Notes under the pieces: generated by a model
What the model was told of the DNA's origin: nothing
Seen by the model: only the letters and a program-made list of their open reading frames with translations
Databases searched by the model: none
Part shown: positions 1 to 7,426 of the stretch, one piece after another
Layout of the letters: every line of letters begins with the position of its first letter
How positions within the stretch are numbered: position 1 is the first letter of the stretch
DNA from: DASXQK01 sp963724385
GTDB lineage: Bacteria > Pseudomonadota > Alphaproteobacteria > Dongiales > Dongiaceae
Length of the DNA stretch: 64,000 nucleotides
Assembly (NCBI GenBank): GCA_963724385.1
Contig: CAVRUJ010000002.1
Span: forward strand, 1,054,001 to 1,118,000
Direction of reading: 5' to 3'
Program-made: the position numbers and the translations under genes

Positions 1-1
1 C

Positions 2-643
2 GTCGCGATCGTGCTGCGCGAGAAGAAGATCGATTTCGAGTTCCGCCACATCGAGGCCGACAATCGGCCCGATTGGTTCCGCGCCATCTCACCGCACAAC
101 AAAGTGCCGGTGCTGCGCCTCGACGATCGGGTGTCGCTGTTCGAATCGGGTGCGATCGCCGAGTACCTCGACGAGACGGCGGCGCCGCGCCTCCATCCCG
201 AGGATCCAGTCCAGCGTGCCATCAACCGCGCCTGGATCGAATACATGCCGACCTTCGTCGACATAACCTCCTCGCACGCCTATGCCGACAGCGAAGCTGG
301 CTTCAACAAGGCGGCGGCGCAGGTCCCGGCTGCCTTCGAGAAGCTCGAGAAGGCGCTTCAGGTTCGGGGCAGCGGTCCTTTCTTCAATGGAACCCGCTAT
401 TCCCTGGTGGATGCGGCTTATGCGCCCTTCTTGCAGCGCCATCTCTTCCTCGAGAGGATCAGGAAGATCGGCCATATCGACAAATTCCCGCGGCTGAAGG
501 CCTGGGCGGAGGCGCTGGCCGCGCGGCCATCGACCCACAGCTTCCCGCCGGCAGAGTACGAGGCGATGTACCGCGACATGGTGAAGCGCCGCAACAAATG
601 GATCTCGCAATTCGTCGACGGATCCAAAGCCGCGGCGGAGTGA
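2..643 (+). CDS. Glutathione S-transferase family protein (5' end outside window)
   Basis: The reading frame is open from base 2, so the true start lies upstream of the window. The visible part covers most of a GST: the end of the thioredoxin-like N-terminal domain with the VPVLRLDD and LFESGAIAEYLDE stretches, where the cis-Pro and the Glu-Ser that bind glutathione sit, followed by an all-helical C-terminal domain. The family conjugates glutathione or acts as a stringent-starvation/SspA-like protein; the substrate cannot be read from the sequence. Its TGA overlaps the GTG start of the radical SAM gene, so the two are probably translationally coupled. Confidence 0.85.
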   Translation, partial: VAIVLREKKIDFEFRHIEADNRPDWFRAISPHNKVPVLRLDDRVSLFESGAIAEYLDETAAPRLHPEDPVQRAINRAWIEYMPTFVDITSSHAYADSEAGFNKAAAQVPAAFEKLEKALQVRGSGPFFNGTRYSLVDAAYAPFLQRHLFLERIRKIGHIDKFPRLKAWAEALAARPSTHSFPPAEYEAMYRDMVKRRNKWISQFVDGSKAAAE

Positions 644-2043
644 CTGGCACGCCCGCGGCCTCTCAGCGAAGTGACCGCAAGGCGCTGCTGACGACGAGCA
701 AGACCGTCTGCATGGCGCCCTGGGTCCACGTGCATCTCTCTTCGCTTGGCGATTTCACCCCCTGTTGCGAGATCTTCGAGCCGCTTGGAAACAGCGAGGC
801 GGCAACCCTCGTCTCGCATTGGAACAGCGATGCGATGGCGTCCTTCCGGATCACCATGCTCGCGGACAGGCCGCTGCGGGTCTGCCGAAAATGCTACGAC
901 AAGGAGGCGGCCGGGCTCTGGAGCATGCGCCGTCATTTCAACGCGTCCTACCGCGGCGAGGCGGACCGGCTGAACGCCACGGGACCCGATGGAACCCTTC
1001 CCGACTCTATTTCTCCCATCGACCTCGATCTTCGCTTTTCCAATCTGTGCAACTTCCGCTGCCGGTCATGCTGGCATGGGGCGAGTTCGCGCTGGTTCTC
1101 GGACGCCAAGGCGCTTGGTCTCGCCAAAGGGACTTCGGCGGTCATCACCGCCGGCGCCGATCGGGCGATAACCTTTGCGCAAGTGAAGGAGCGGCTGTCA
1201 GCGCTGCGATCGGTCTATTTCGCCGGCGGCGAGCCGCTTCTGATGGAAGAACATTACGACCTGCTCGAGCAGCTTGTCCGCGCCGGCCGGACGGATGTCC
1301 ATCTCTCCTACAACACCAATCTGTCGGAACTCGGCCTCGGCAACCGGAAAGTCACCGACCTGTGGCAGGCGTTTGGGTCGGTTCGGGTTGCGGCCAGCGC
1401 CGATGGCATGGGCGCTGTCGGCGAACTGGTCCGCAAAGGCATGACGTGGGACCGGTTCGAAGAGAACCTGCGCGCCGTTCGCCGGACCTGTCCCCATGTG
1501 CGGCTGTCGCTGGCGACAACCGCCTCGGTGCTCAATCTCTTCCATATTCCCGCATTCTACGGCCACGCCCGCAAGACGCTGGGATTCGACCATGATTCTA
1601 TAATGCTGAACCCGTTGCAGGAGCCCGCCCATTACAACATCCAGATCCTTCCTCGCGCGATGAAGGAGAGTGCGGCGGCGGAGCTCACAGCGCTGGCGCT
1701 TACATTGCCCGAGACTGGGCGCGCATCGGGCCCCTCAGAGTCCGGAAATTGGACTGGCAAGGCCGCGGTGCTTGGTCTCATCCGATACATGGGCGCTCGC
1801 GACGACCGCCGATATATTCCGAACTTTGTCGAGATCACCGAGCGCCTCGATGCACTGCGCGGAGAGGATACATTCGTCACGATCCCTGAACTGGCGCCGC
1901 TCAGGACCGTGGCCAGGCGGATGCGGACCCCCTGGGCCCGGGCCGTCGCCGCCACGGGCCGTTTGGCGAGGCGCTGTTCGCGCGCCCTGGTTCCAGCGAA
2001 ACGCTTCGAGGCGCCGCCCCAGAGCATGTTTCGATCGGATTGA
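640..2043 (+). CDS. Twitch-domain radical SAM protein
   Basis: A 467-residue protein starting at GTG 640, which overlaps the GST stop codon; the frame is open further upstream but only as a shadow of the GST gene. The radical SAM [4Fe-4S] motif is Cys137-x3-Cys141-x2-Cys144 (NLCNFRCRSCW), followed by FAGGEPLL, the SAM-binding GGE motif. The N-terminal part carries extra cysteines (TPCCEIF, CRKCYDKE) typical of a twitch/SPASM-like auxiliary cluster, preceded by MAPWVHVHLSS as in the twitch radical SAM family. Members modify peptides or unknown substrates; no precursor peptide gene is visible next door. The last seven codons and the TGA lie inside a palindromic repeat. Confidence 0.85.
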   Translation: MTGTPAASQRSDRKALLTTSKTVCMAPWVHVHLSSLGDFTPCCEIFEPLGNSEAATLVSHWNSDAMASFRITMLADRPLRVCRKCYDKEAAGLWSMRRHFNASYRGEADRLNATGPDGTLPDSISPIDLDLRFSNLCNFRCRSCWHGASSRWFSDAKALGLAKGTSAVITAGADRAITFAQVKERLSALRSVYFAGGEPLLMEEHYDLLEQLVRAGRTDVHLSYNTNLSELGLGNRKVTDLWQAFGSVRVAASADGMGAVGELVRKGMTWDRFEENLRAVRRTCPHVRLSLATTASVLNLFHIPAFYGHARKTLGFDHDSIMLNPLQEPAHYNIQILPRAMKESAAAELTALALTLPETGRASGPSESGNWTGKAAVLGLIRYMGARDDRRYIPNFVEITERLDALRGEDTFVTIPELAPLRTVARRMRTPWARAVAATGRLARRCSRALVPAKRFEAPPQSMFRSD

Positions 2044-2124
2044 ATCGAAACATGCTCTAGATTCCTTGGTCTGGTCGCATTTTCCACGCCGAACCGGTGC
2101 CCACTTCGGCGGAAAATGCTCTAG
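2018..2124. repeat. 107-bp double-hairpin palindromic element ending in CTAG
   Basis: Two adjacent hairpins. The first has perfect 15-base arms at 2021-2035 and 2044-2058 (AGAGCATGTTTCGAT and its complement). The second has arms GCATTTTCC 2077-2085 with GGAAAATGC 2111-2119 and an inner GCCGAA/TTCGGC pair. CTAG occurs at 2057-2060 and at the right end 2121-2124. It sits exactly between the convergent radical SAM and csaA genes. Its first hairpin loop contains the radical SAM TGA, and its terminal CTAG gives csaA its TAG. It resembles the RIME-like interspersed elements of alphaproteobacteria by type; family identity is not established. Confidence 0.8.
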
Positions 2125-2504
2125 AACAACCGTCCCCCGTTCGGCACCGGCTTGTCCGGCCCGATCATCACCACCTCGCCCTCGCCGTCGGGAAAGCCCA
2201 GCACCAGCACCTCGCTCATGAACTTGCCGATCTGCTTGCGCGGGAAATTGACGACCGCGGCAACCTGCCGGCCGACCAGATGCTCGAGGCGGTAGTGCTT
2301 GACGATCTGGGCCGAGCTTCGGCGGATGCCGATCTCGGAGCCGAAGTCGATGCTGAGCTTGACCGAGGGCCGGCGGGCCTCCGGAAAGGGCTCGGCGGCG
2401 ATCACCGTGCCGACGCGGATGTCGACTTTCCGGAAGTCGTCGTAAGAAATCTGGGAGGCCGGCGGCTCCGGCGCATGCGTTTCGGTCGGGAGCTTTGCGC
2501 TCAT
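2121..2504 (-). CDS. csaA: CsaA-like tRNA-binding domain protein
   Basis: A 127-residue protein from ATG 2504; a longer frame exists but the family starts close to SQISYDDFRKVDIRVG. The OB-fold EMAP-II/tRNA-binding signature runs from DIRVGTVIAAEPFPEA through NFPRKQIGKFMSEVLVLGF, with the C-terminal GRLF typical of CsaA. CsaA is a small dimeric tRNA-binding protein with reported export-chaperone activity; its physiological role in alphaproteobacteria is unclear. Its stop codon TAG is the CTAG terminus of the adjacent palindromic element. It lies downstream of the phasin terminator. Confidence 0.88.
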   Translation of the reverse strand: MSAKLPTETHAPEPPASQISYDDFRKVDIRVGTVIAAEPFPEARRPSVKLSIDFGSEIGIRRSSAQIVKHYRLEHLVGRQVAAVVNFPRKQIGKFMSEVLVLGFPDGEGEVVMIGPDKPVPNGGRLF

Positions 2505-2531
2505 GGGGCCCGACGCTATCCGGGCCACCGG

Positions 2532-2573
2532 CAAAAAGAAAGGCCGCCGCGCTCGGGGGAGCGCAACGGCCTT
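2532..2573 (-). terminator. Intrinsic terminator of the phasin gene
   Basis: On the minus strand the arms AAGGCC..GCGCTC and GAGCGC..GGCCTT form a GC-rich hairpin about 77 bases after the phasin stop. It is followed directly by TTCTTTTTG, a short T-tract. The orientation fits termination of phasin mRNA before csaA. Confidence 0.7.
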
Positions 2574-2650
2574 GGTCTGGCGGCCCCGATCCTGGGGGAA
2601 GGGCTCGAGGCCGCCGGATCGCTTCGGCTCTAAGGTCGCCTTAATCTTGG

Positions 2651-3163
2651 TCAGGCGGCCTTCTTGGCCGGCGTGGAAACATGCTTCGTCTCGAGCGCCG
2701 CCCGCATCTCATCGAAGTTGTCGACGACACGCTTGCGGATCACTTCGAACGCCTCGGTCTGAGACTTCTGGGCGAGGCTGGCCAGCTCTTCCAGGTTGGC
2801 GACGGCCGTCTCGAAGCTCTCCTTCGCGACATCGGCCTGCTTCGCCAGCTTGTCTTCGGTGCTGCCGGCTGCCGTGAACTCCTTGGTCGCCTTGCTCATC
2901 TCTTCGGCCGCAGCGCGGGCGATCTCGACCTGGCGCTTGGCAATCGCCTGTACGCCCTCGAAGGCGCGCTGGTTGGCGGCGGTCAGCGCCTCGATGTTCT
3001 TGCGCTGGAAGGTCAGCAGCCAGTTGGCATCGAGGGTCGAAGCCCTGCCGTTGGTCCAGAACTTGCTGAAGTCGGTGAACATGCGGTTGAACTCGGACTG
3101 CCACTGGGCGATGTCCGGGGTCTTGAGGAACTCGGGATCGAAGAAATTCGTGGTCTTGGCCAT
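2651..3163 (-). CDS. Phasin family protein (PHA granule surface protein)
   Basis: A 170-residue protein starting MAKTTNFFDPEF at ATG 3163, preceded by a clear GGAGG. It matches phasin_2 proteins: an amphipathic, Ala/Glu/Lys-rich helical body with AFEGVQAIAKRQVEIARAAAEEM and EEMSKATKEF, and a Lys-Ala-rich tail. Phasins coat polyhydroxyalkanoate granules and control their size. The upstream region has its own promoter and two palindromic operator-like sites, so it is probably transcribed separately from the TetR gene before it. It also has its own terminator. No PHA synthase is in the window. Confidence 0.9.
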   Translation of the reverse strand: MAKTTNFFDPEFLKTPDIAQWQSEFNRMFTDFSKFWTNGRASTLDANWLLTFQRKNIEALTAANQRAFEGVQAIAKRQVEIARAAAEEMSKATKEFTAAGSTEDKLAKQADVAKESFETAVANLEELASLAQKSQTEAFEVIRKRVVDNFDEMRAALETKHVSTPAKKAA

Positions 3164-3202
3164 GGGAGCCTCCGCTTTCGGGGTTCGTCGCGCAGGGCTA
3201 TG

Positions 3203-3273
3203 TTGCACTGCACAATCTGAAGCTCATATAGGAGCGTCGCAGCCTCCCGTCAAGCAAAATATTGCACTGCAAT
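3203..3273 (-). promoter_or_regulatory. Phasin promoter flanked by two TTGCACTGCA operators
   Basis: On the minus strand, -35 TTGACG (complement of 3248-3253) and -10 TATATG (complement of 3225-3230) are separated by exactly 17 bases. A perfect palindrome ATTGCACTGCAAT lies at 3261-3273, just upstream of the -35. A near copy TTGCACTGCACAA lies at 3203-3215, where the start of the transcript should be. The arrangement suits a repressor such as PhaR, the known phasin regulator, though binding is inferred. Confidence 0.7.
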
Positions 3274-3311
3274 ATAACATTCACCAACGTATTGAAACAT
3301 AAACGTAATTT

Positions 3312-3920
3312 TTACGCCGCAGCGCGCTTTGCCCGGCCTTGGGTCCAGGCGGCTAGGCGGTCCGCCCTGCCCAGGGCCCGATCGAGCGCAGCCATGGTCT
3401 TGGCTTTATCCGGGCTTTCGTCCCTGAGCCAGGCCTTCAACCCGTGAAGGTAGACCGCCGCCAGGCCTTTGGTCCGCAGCAGGCCGGGCAGGCCCGCTGC
3501 GGAAATGCCGGCCGCTTCCAGCATGGCCGCCATGGAGCGGTTGAGCCGGGCCCAGCCGCAGGCCATCGCCAGCGGATCGCGGGCCGTGTCCTCGGCGATG
3601 CGCTGGAGCCCCGCCTTGTGCGGGTCGAGCTTGTCCAGCCGGCGCATCAGGACATCGAACAGCCGGTCCTTGGCCGGGCCCTCCGGTTTCCCGGTATCCG
3701 CCAGCACGGCCATGTCGATGCCCCGGGAATAGGCGGCGAGGATCGCCTGCTTGGATGGGTACTGGGCGTAGAGCTCCGCCAGGGACAGCCCGGCCCCGGC
3801 GGCGATGTCGGCCAGCGCCAGGTCGCGCCAGCCCTTCTCCGCCGCCAGCGACAGCGCCGCGTCGACAGGATCCCGGTGGGGACCGGCAGCTTTTCTCTTG
3901 CGGGCGGCTTGCTTGGCCAT
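3312..3920 (-). CDS. TetR/AcrR-like transcriptional regulator
   Basis: A 202-residue protein from ATG 3920, with GGAGG seven bases upstream. The N-terminal helix-turn-helix is recognisable: DAALSLAAEKGWRDLALADIAAGAGLSLAELYAQYPSKQAIL at about residues 19-60 has the TetR pattern. The C-terminal half (LMRRLDKLDPHKAGLQRI, then LKAWLRDESPD) is helical and recalls the COQ9-like TetR subgroup. It lies upstream of and co-directional with the phasin gene, separated by 148 bases that contain the phasin promoter. Ligand and target are unknown; the phasin operators are not typical TetR sites. Confidence 0.8.
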   Translation of the reverse strand: MAKQAARKRKAAGPHRDPVDAALSLAAEKGWRDLALADIAAGAGLSLAELYAQYPSKQAILAAYSRGIDMAVLADTGKPEGPAKDRLFDVLMRRLDKLDPHKAGLQRIAEDTARDPLAMACGWARLNRSMAAMLEAAGISAAGLPGLLRTKGLAAVYLHGLKAWLRDESPDKAKTMAALDRALGRADRLAAWTQGRAKRAAA

Positions 3921-3991
3921 GGCGCGCCTCCATGAAGCTTTGGCTTACAGATAGGCGGTGGCGGCCTCGGGGAAAAGGCCTCTCCGAGACT

Positions 3992-4489
3992 CTACCCCTT
4001 TCGGCGATCCCCGGCGATCTTCGCGACCTGTCCGTCCGTGATCCTGATGAGGTCGGCCGGGGTCAGGCGGAACACGGCGAAGGGCGTGCCGGCCGCGGCC
4101 CAGATGGTGGCCAGGCGCAACAGATCCTCGTCGATGAAGGTGACGGGTGGCGTGTCGTGGCCGATGGGCGCCACCCCGCCGATGGCGAAGCCGGTCTTGT
4201 CGCGGACGAAATCGGCGTCGGCCTTGCCGATCTTCTCGCCCAGCAGGGCCTCGACCGCCTTCTCGTTCACCCGGTTGGCGCCGCTGGCGATGACCAGGAC
4301 CGGGCGATTTGAGGGCTTGGCGCGGAAGACCAGGGATTTGGCGATCGCGGCGACCTCGCAGCCGATCTGGGCCGCGGCCTCGACCGAGCTTCGCGTCGTC
4401 TCCGCGAACTCGATCACCTCGGTCTCGACCCCGCGCTCGGCCAGCAGACGCTGGACCCTGGCCGCCGCCGGCCGAAGCGGCTCGGCCAT
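3992..4489 (-). CDS. YbaK/ProX-family aminoacyl-tRNA deacylase
   Basis: A 165-residue protein from ATG 4489, which shares its A/T with the proC stop (TGATG). The YbaK/EbsC domain is complete: VETEVIEFAETTRSSVEAAAQ, the conserved Lys in AAIAKSLVFRA, ASGANRVNEKAVEALLG, and GGVAPIGHD. Family members hydrolyse mischarged tRNAs such as Cys-tRNA(Pro) or Ala-tRNA(Pro), or free aminoacyl adducts. Coupling to a proline biosynthesis gene fits a proline-tRNA quality role, but substrate specificity is inferred. It is the last gene of a YbjN-proC-YbaK minus-strand cluster. Confidence 0.88.
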   Translation of the reverse strand: MAEPLRPAAARVQRLLAERGVETEVIEFAETTRSSVEAAAQIGCEVAAIAKSLVFRAKPSNRPVLVIASGANRVNEKAVEALLGEKIGKADADFVRDKTGFAIGGVAPIGHDTPPVTFIDEDLLRLATIWAAAGTPFAVFRLTPADLIRITDGQVAKIAGDRRKG

Positions 4490-5313
4490 CAGCTGGCGAG
4501 CTCTCGCGACCGGCGGGTCGCCGCCGCGATGGCGCGATCGAACAGCGGCTGGAGCCCGTCGGGCGCCATCAGGATGTTGAGCGCTTCCAGGGTCGTGCCC
4601 TTGGGGCTGGTGACAGCGCGGCGCAGCTCGGCCGCCGGCTCCGAGGAAAGCCGCGCCAGCTCGCCCGACCCGGACACGGTGACCCGGGCAAGGTGCATGG
4701 CGAGCTCGGCCGGAAGGCCGGCCTTTCGCCCTGCTTCGGCCAGGGTTTCCATGAGCAGGAAGACGTAAGCCGGCCCGCCGCCGGAAACCGCCGTCACCGG
4801 ATCGATCAGGCTTTCGTCCTCGACCCAGGCGACCTCGCCGCAGGCGGCGAGCAACCGGTCGGCCAGGTCGCGCTCGCCGGGCGCGGTGTTGGCGTTGGCC
4901 ACGGCGACGCTGATGCCGCGGCCGATGGCGGCCGGCGTGTTGGGCATGGCGCGGACGATGACCGCGGCCTTTCCCAGATGGCGCTGGAAATAGGCGATGG
5001 TCTTGCCGGCGGCGATGGACAGGAACAGCACCTCGGGTCGCACCAGGGCCGCGCAAGGCTTGATCGCCTCGTCCATCATCTGGGGCTTCACCGCCAGGAT
5101 CACGGCGTCGGGGCGAAAACCGGGCGGCAGATCCTCACCGCGGGTCAGATGGGTTATGCCGCTGCCGGCGAGATCGCCCAGCGCCGCGGCGACCGGCTCG
5201 ACCACGACCACCCGCGCCGGCGCCAGCCCGCGGGCGAGCCAGCCGCGCAGCATGGCGCCGCCCATCTTGCCGCAGCCGACGAGCAGCAGCTTCGTCCGCG
5301 AAAAATCAGCCAT
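4489..5313 (-). CDS. proC: Pyrroline-5-carboxylate reductase
   Basis: A 274-residue enzyme from ATG 5313 (MADFSRTKLLLVGCGKMGGAML). The N-terminal Rossmann motif GCGKMGGA binds NAD(P)H. The family pattern continues with AVKPQMM, MPNTPAAIGRG and the C-terminal VTAVSGGGPAYVF and VTSPKGTTLEAL, the P5CR signature. It catalyses the last step of proline synthesis, reducing pyrroline-5-carboxylate. It lies 19 bases after the YbjN gene and overlaps the YbaK start, so all three are probably co-transcribed. Confidence 0.96.
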   Translation of the reverse strand: MADFSRTKLLLVGCGKMGGAMLRGWLARGLAPARVVVVEPVAAALGDLAGSGITHLTRGEDLPPGFRPDAVILAVKPQMMDEAIKPCAALVRPEVLFLSIAAGKTIAYFQRHLGKAAVIVRAMPNTPAAIGRGISVAVANANTAPGERDLADRLLAACGEVAWVEDESLIDPVTAVSGGGPAYVFLLMETLAEAGRKAGLPAELAMHLARVTVSGSGELARLSSEPAAELRRAVTSPKGTTLEALNILMAPDGLQPLFDRAIAAATRRSRELAS

Positions 5314-5332
5314 GACAATGACGCTTCCCGGC

Positions 5333-5836
5333 TCAGGCTTCCCCGACCGTCTCCAGCATGGCCGCCGCCACCGCCTCGTCCGGGCTCTTGCCGCCCCAGA
5401 GCAGGAGCTGGAAGGCCGGGTAGAAGCGCTCGCATTCGGCCACGGCGATATCCACCAGATCTTCGAGCTGCTCGGCCGCGATGCCGCCGGCACCCCGGAG
5501 CAGCACCGTATGGCGGAACATCGGCTGAGGCTCCTCCAGGGAAAGGTCGAAATGGCCGAGCCAGAGCTTCTCGTTGACCCCGCCCAGAAGCTCGAGGAAC
5601 GGGGTCCGGCGGTGGCCGGGCACCCGCATGTCGATAACGCAGGAGAAGCTGATGGCGCTCAAATCCTCCTGCCAGATGAAGAACAACCGATAGTCCGACC
5701 ACCTCCCTCTCAGTTCGACCGTCATCTCCTCGGCGGAATTCCGGTCGAAGCGCCATTCGTTGGCGTCCACCAGCTCTTCCAGGACATCGAGGGGATTGCT
5801 GCGAATTTCGGATGTATCGACCGTGAGACCGGCCAT
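5333..5836 (-). CDS. YbjN domain-containing protein
   Basis: A 167-residue protein started at ATG 5836 because a strong AGGAGG lies eight bases upstream; an in-frame ATG eleven codons earlier lacks this. It matches the YbjN/type III secretion chaperone-like fold: NPLDVLEELVDANEWRFDRNSAEEMTVEL, then FIWQEDLSAISFSCVIDM. The family is widespread in alphaproteobacteria beside proC and its biochemical role is not established. It is the first gene of the proC cluster. The 165 bases upstream to the 117-bp repeat contain no recognisable gene. Confidence 0.85.
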   Translation of the reverse strand: MAGLTVDTSEIRSNPLDVLEELVDANEWRFDRNSAEEMTVELRGRWSDYRLFFIWQEDLSAISFSCVIDMRVPGHRRTPFLELLGGVNEKLWLGHFDLSLEEPQPMFRHTVLLRGAGGIAAEQLEDLVDIAVAECERFYPAFQLLLWGGKSPDEAVAAAMLETVGEA

Positions 5837-6001
5837 GAACGCGCCCTCCTTGGACCAAGACGGCGTCAAGGCCCGGACGAAGCGGCGCCCGAGCCCAAAT
5901 CCTAGATTAGGAATGTATCGTACCCACCAGATTTAGCGTGCCAAATCCCGAGTCGGGCTGCAATAGGCGAATTATGAATACCGGTGGATAGTTTTGTTAC
6001 C

Positions 6002-6118
6002 CTAGAGCAAGATCGGGTCAGCTTGAATCAAGCAGACCTGTGAATCTTGCTCTACTTCAACAGATTAGAGCCTGATTCACGTCTCAAGCTGAGTACGCTT
6101 GAGACGATCAGGCTCTAG
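6002..6118. repeat. 117-bp CTAG-bounded double-hairpin repeat, copy 1
   Basis: It begins CTAGAGCAAGATC and ends GATCAGGCTCTAG, with two hairpins. The outer arms AGAGCAAGAT/ATCTTGCTCT enclose an inner GGGTC..GACC pairing. The second hairpin pairs AGAGCCTGA with TCAGGCTCT around GTCTCAAG/CTTGAGAC. Copy 3 (59255-59371) has the same orientation, and copy 2 (56344-56460) is inverted. All three are exactly 117 bases. This copy occupies the gap between the ubiK stop and the YbjN start; the rest of 5837-6144 shows no gene. Confidence 0.88.
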
Positions 6119-6144
6119 GGCAATTGAGCCCGAAAACGCCGGGA

Positions 6145-6423
6145 TCAAGCCTTGGATTCGCCGCCGCCGGGCTTCTGCGAGCCGGCGTCGAGCCGGGCTT
6201 CCAGGGCAGCGAGCCGCTCGCCGAGCTTTTCCTGCTCTTCCCGGGCTCTGGCGGCCATGGCCTTGACCGCTTCGAACTCCTCGCGGCTGACCACCGCCAT
6301 GTCGGCGAGCACCCGCTCGAACTGCTGGCGCATGCGGGCCTCCATCTCCTGCTTCAGCCCCGACACGCCGCCCAGCGCGCCGGCGGCGACCTTGGCCAGA
6401 TCGTCGAGAATGCGATTCTCCAT
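6145..6423 (-). CDS. ubiK: Ubiquinone biosynthesis accessory factor UbiK-like (BMFP domain)
   Basis: A 92-residue protein from ATG 6423 with AAGGAG seven bases upstream. The N-terminus MENRILDDLAKVAAGALGG and the following coiled-coil (MRQQFERVLADMAVVSREEFEAVKAMAARAREE, then LGERLAALEARL) are the BMFP/DUF526 pattern. Family members are small membrane-associated trimeric coiled coils; UbiK from E. coli aids aerobic ubiquinone synthesis. A charged Gly/Glu/Lys tail ends the protein. It is divergent from lgt across a CACAGAG inverted repeat. Confidence 0.85.
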   Translation of the reverse strand: MENRILDDLAKVAAGALGGVSGLKQEMEARMRQQFERVLADMAVVSREEFEAVKAMAARAREEQEKLGERLAALEARLDAGSQKPGGGESKA

Positions 6424-6462
6424 GGGCGTCTCCTTCGAGCGGCAGGGAAGAAGGACAAGTAA

Positions 6463-6573
6463 ACCACAGAGACACAGAGGCACAGAGAAGAAAGGCAAGG
6501 AGACAAGAATTCTTGGGCCGCTTTGCGGCCCAGACTTTTTCTTATCGTCTCTGTGTCTCTGTGCCTCTGTGGT
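6463..6573. repeat. CACAGAG-type inverted repeat with inner hairpin
   Basis: The left arm 6463-6487 is built from CACAGAG units (ACCACAGAGACACAGAGGCA and on), and the right arm at 6549-6573 is its near complement with two units swapped. Between them lies a small palindrome TGGGCCGC-TTT-GCGGCCCA. This kind of CACAGAG repeat recurs between genes in many unrelated bacteria. It lies in the divergent gap between ubiK and lgt. Confidence 0.75.
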
Positions 6574-6628
6574 GAATCTTTCTTGGGTCCGCCTTGCCGC
6601 CCCGCCGGCCGATGCCTATAACGCGCCA

Positions 6629-7426
6629 ATGCTTTTCACTCTGGCCTTTCCCGCCATCGATCCCGTGCTCATCCAGTTCGGTCCCTTCGCGATCCGCTGG
6701 TATGCGCTCGCCTATGTCGTCGGCATCCTGCTCGGCTGGACCTATACGCGACGGCTCGCGCGGCGCGGCGACAATCCGCTGACCGAGGTGATGCTGGACG
6801 ATTTCGTCACCTGGGCGGTGCTGGGAATCATCCTGGGCGGACGCATCGGCTACGTCCTGTTCTACATGCCTGGCTTTTACGCCGAGGATCCGCTGCAGAT
6901 CTTCGCCGTCTGGAAGGGTGGCATGTCGTTCCACGGCGGTCTCATCGGCGTCATCCTGGCCATGGCCTTGTTCGCCCGGCTGAAGGGTCTCCGATTTTTT
7001 CATCTGACCGACGCGGTGGCAGCGGCCACGCCCATCGGGCTCTTCCTCGGCCGCCTCGCCAACTTCGTCAACGGCGAGCTTTACGGCCGGCCGACGGATG
7101 TTCCCTGGGCCATGATCTTTCCCAAGGATCCGGCCCAGCTTCCCCGCCATCCGAGCCAGCTGTACGAAGCCGGGCTCGAGGGGATCCTGCTGTTCGCCTT
7201 TCTCGCCGTCGCCGCCTGGGGCTTTCGCGCGCTGCGCCAGCCCGGCCTCGAGAGCGGGCTGTTCCTCTGCGGCTATGCGCTCTGCCGGATCACCGGCGAA
7301 TTCTTCCGCGAGCCCGATCCGCAATTGGGCTTCCTCTACGGCGGCGCGACCATGGGTCAGCTCCTGTCGCTGCCCATGATCGCCTTCGGCCTGTGGTTCA
7401 TCTGGCTTTCGCGTAAACGGCAATGA
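6629..7426 (+). CDS. lgt: Prolipoprotein diacylglyceryl transferase
   Basis: A 265-residue inner-membrane protein from ATG 6629 (MLFTLAFPAIDPVLIQFG), with about seven membrane segments. The Lgt signatures are present: the WKGGMSFHGGLIG block with the essential His, GRLANFVNGELYGRPTD as the family motif, RHPSQLYEAGLEG, and GxGxG-type helices. It transfers diacylglycerol from phosphatidylglycerol to the lipobox cysteine of prolipoproteins. The stop overlaps the midA start (ATGA). The frame is open far upstream, but homology begins here. Confidence 0.97.
   Translation: MLFTLAFPAIDPVLIQFGPFAIRWYALAYVVGILLGWTYTRRLARRGDNPLTEVMLDDFVTWAVLGIILGGRIGYVLFYMPGFYAEDPLQIFAVWKGGMSFHGGLIGVILAMALFARLKGLRFFHLTDAVAAATPIGLFLGRLANFVNGELYGRPTDVPWAMIFPKDPAQLPRHPSQLYEAGLEGILLFAFLAVAAWGFRALRQPGLESGLFLCGYALCRITGEFFREPDPQLGFLYGGATMGQLLSLPMIAFGLWFIWLSRKRQ

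Noticed and set aside
6463..6573. CACAGAG units as a possible CRISPR array
   Set aside because: Only two arms of one inverted repeat, with 7-8 base units and no regularly spaced unique spacers.
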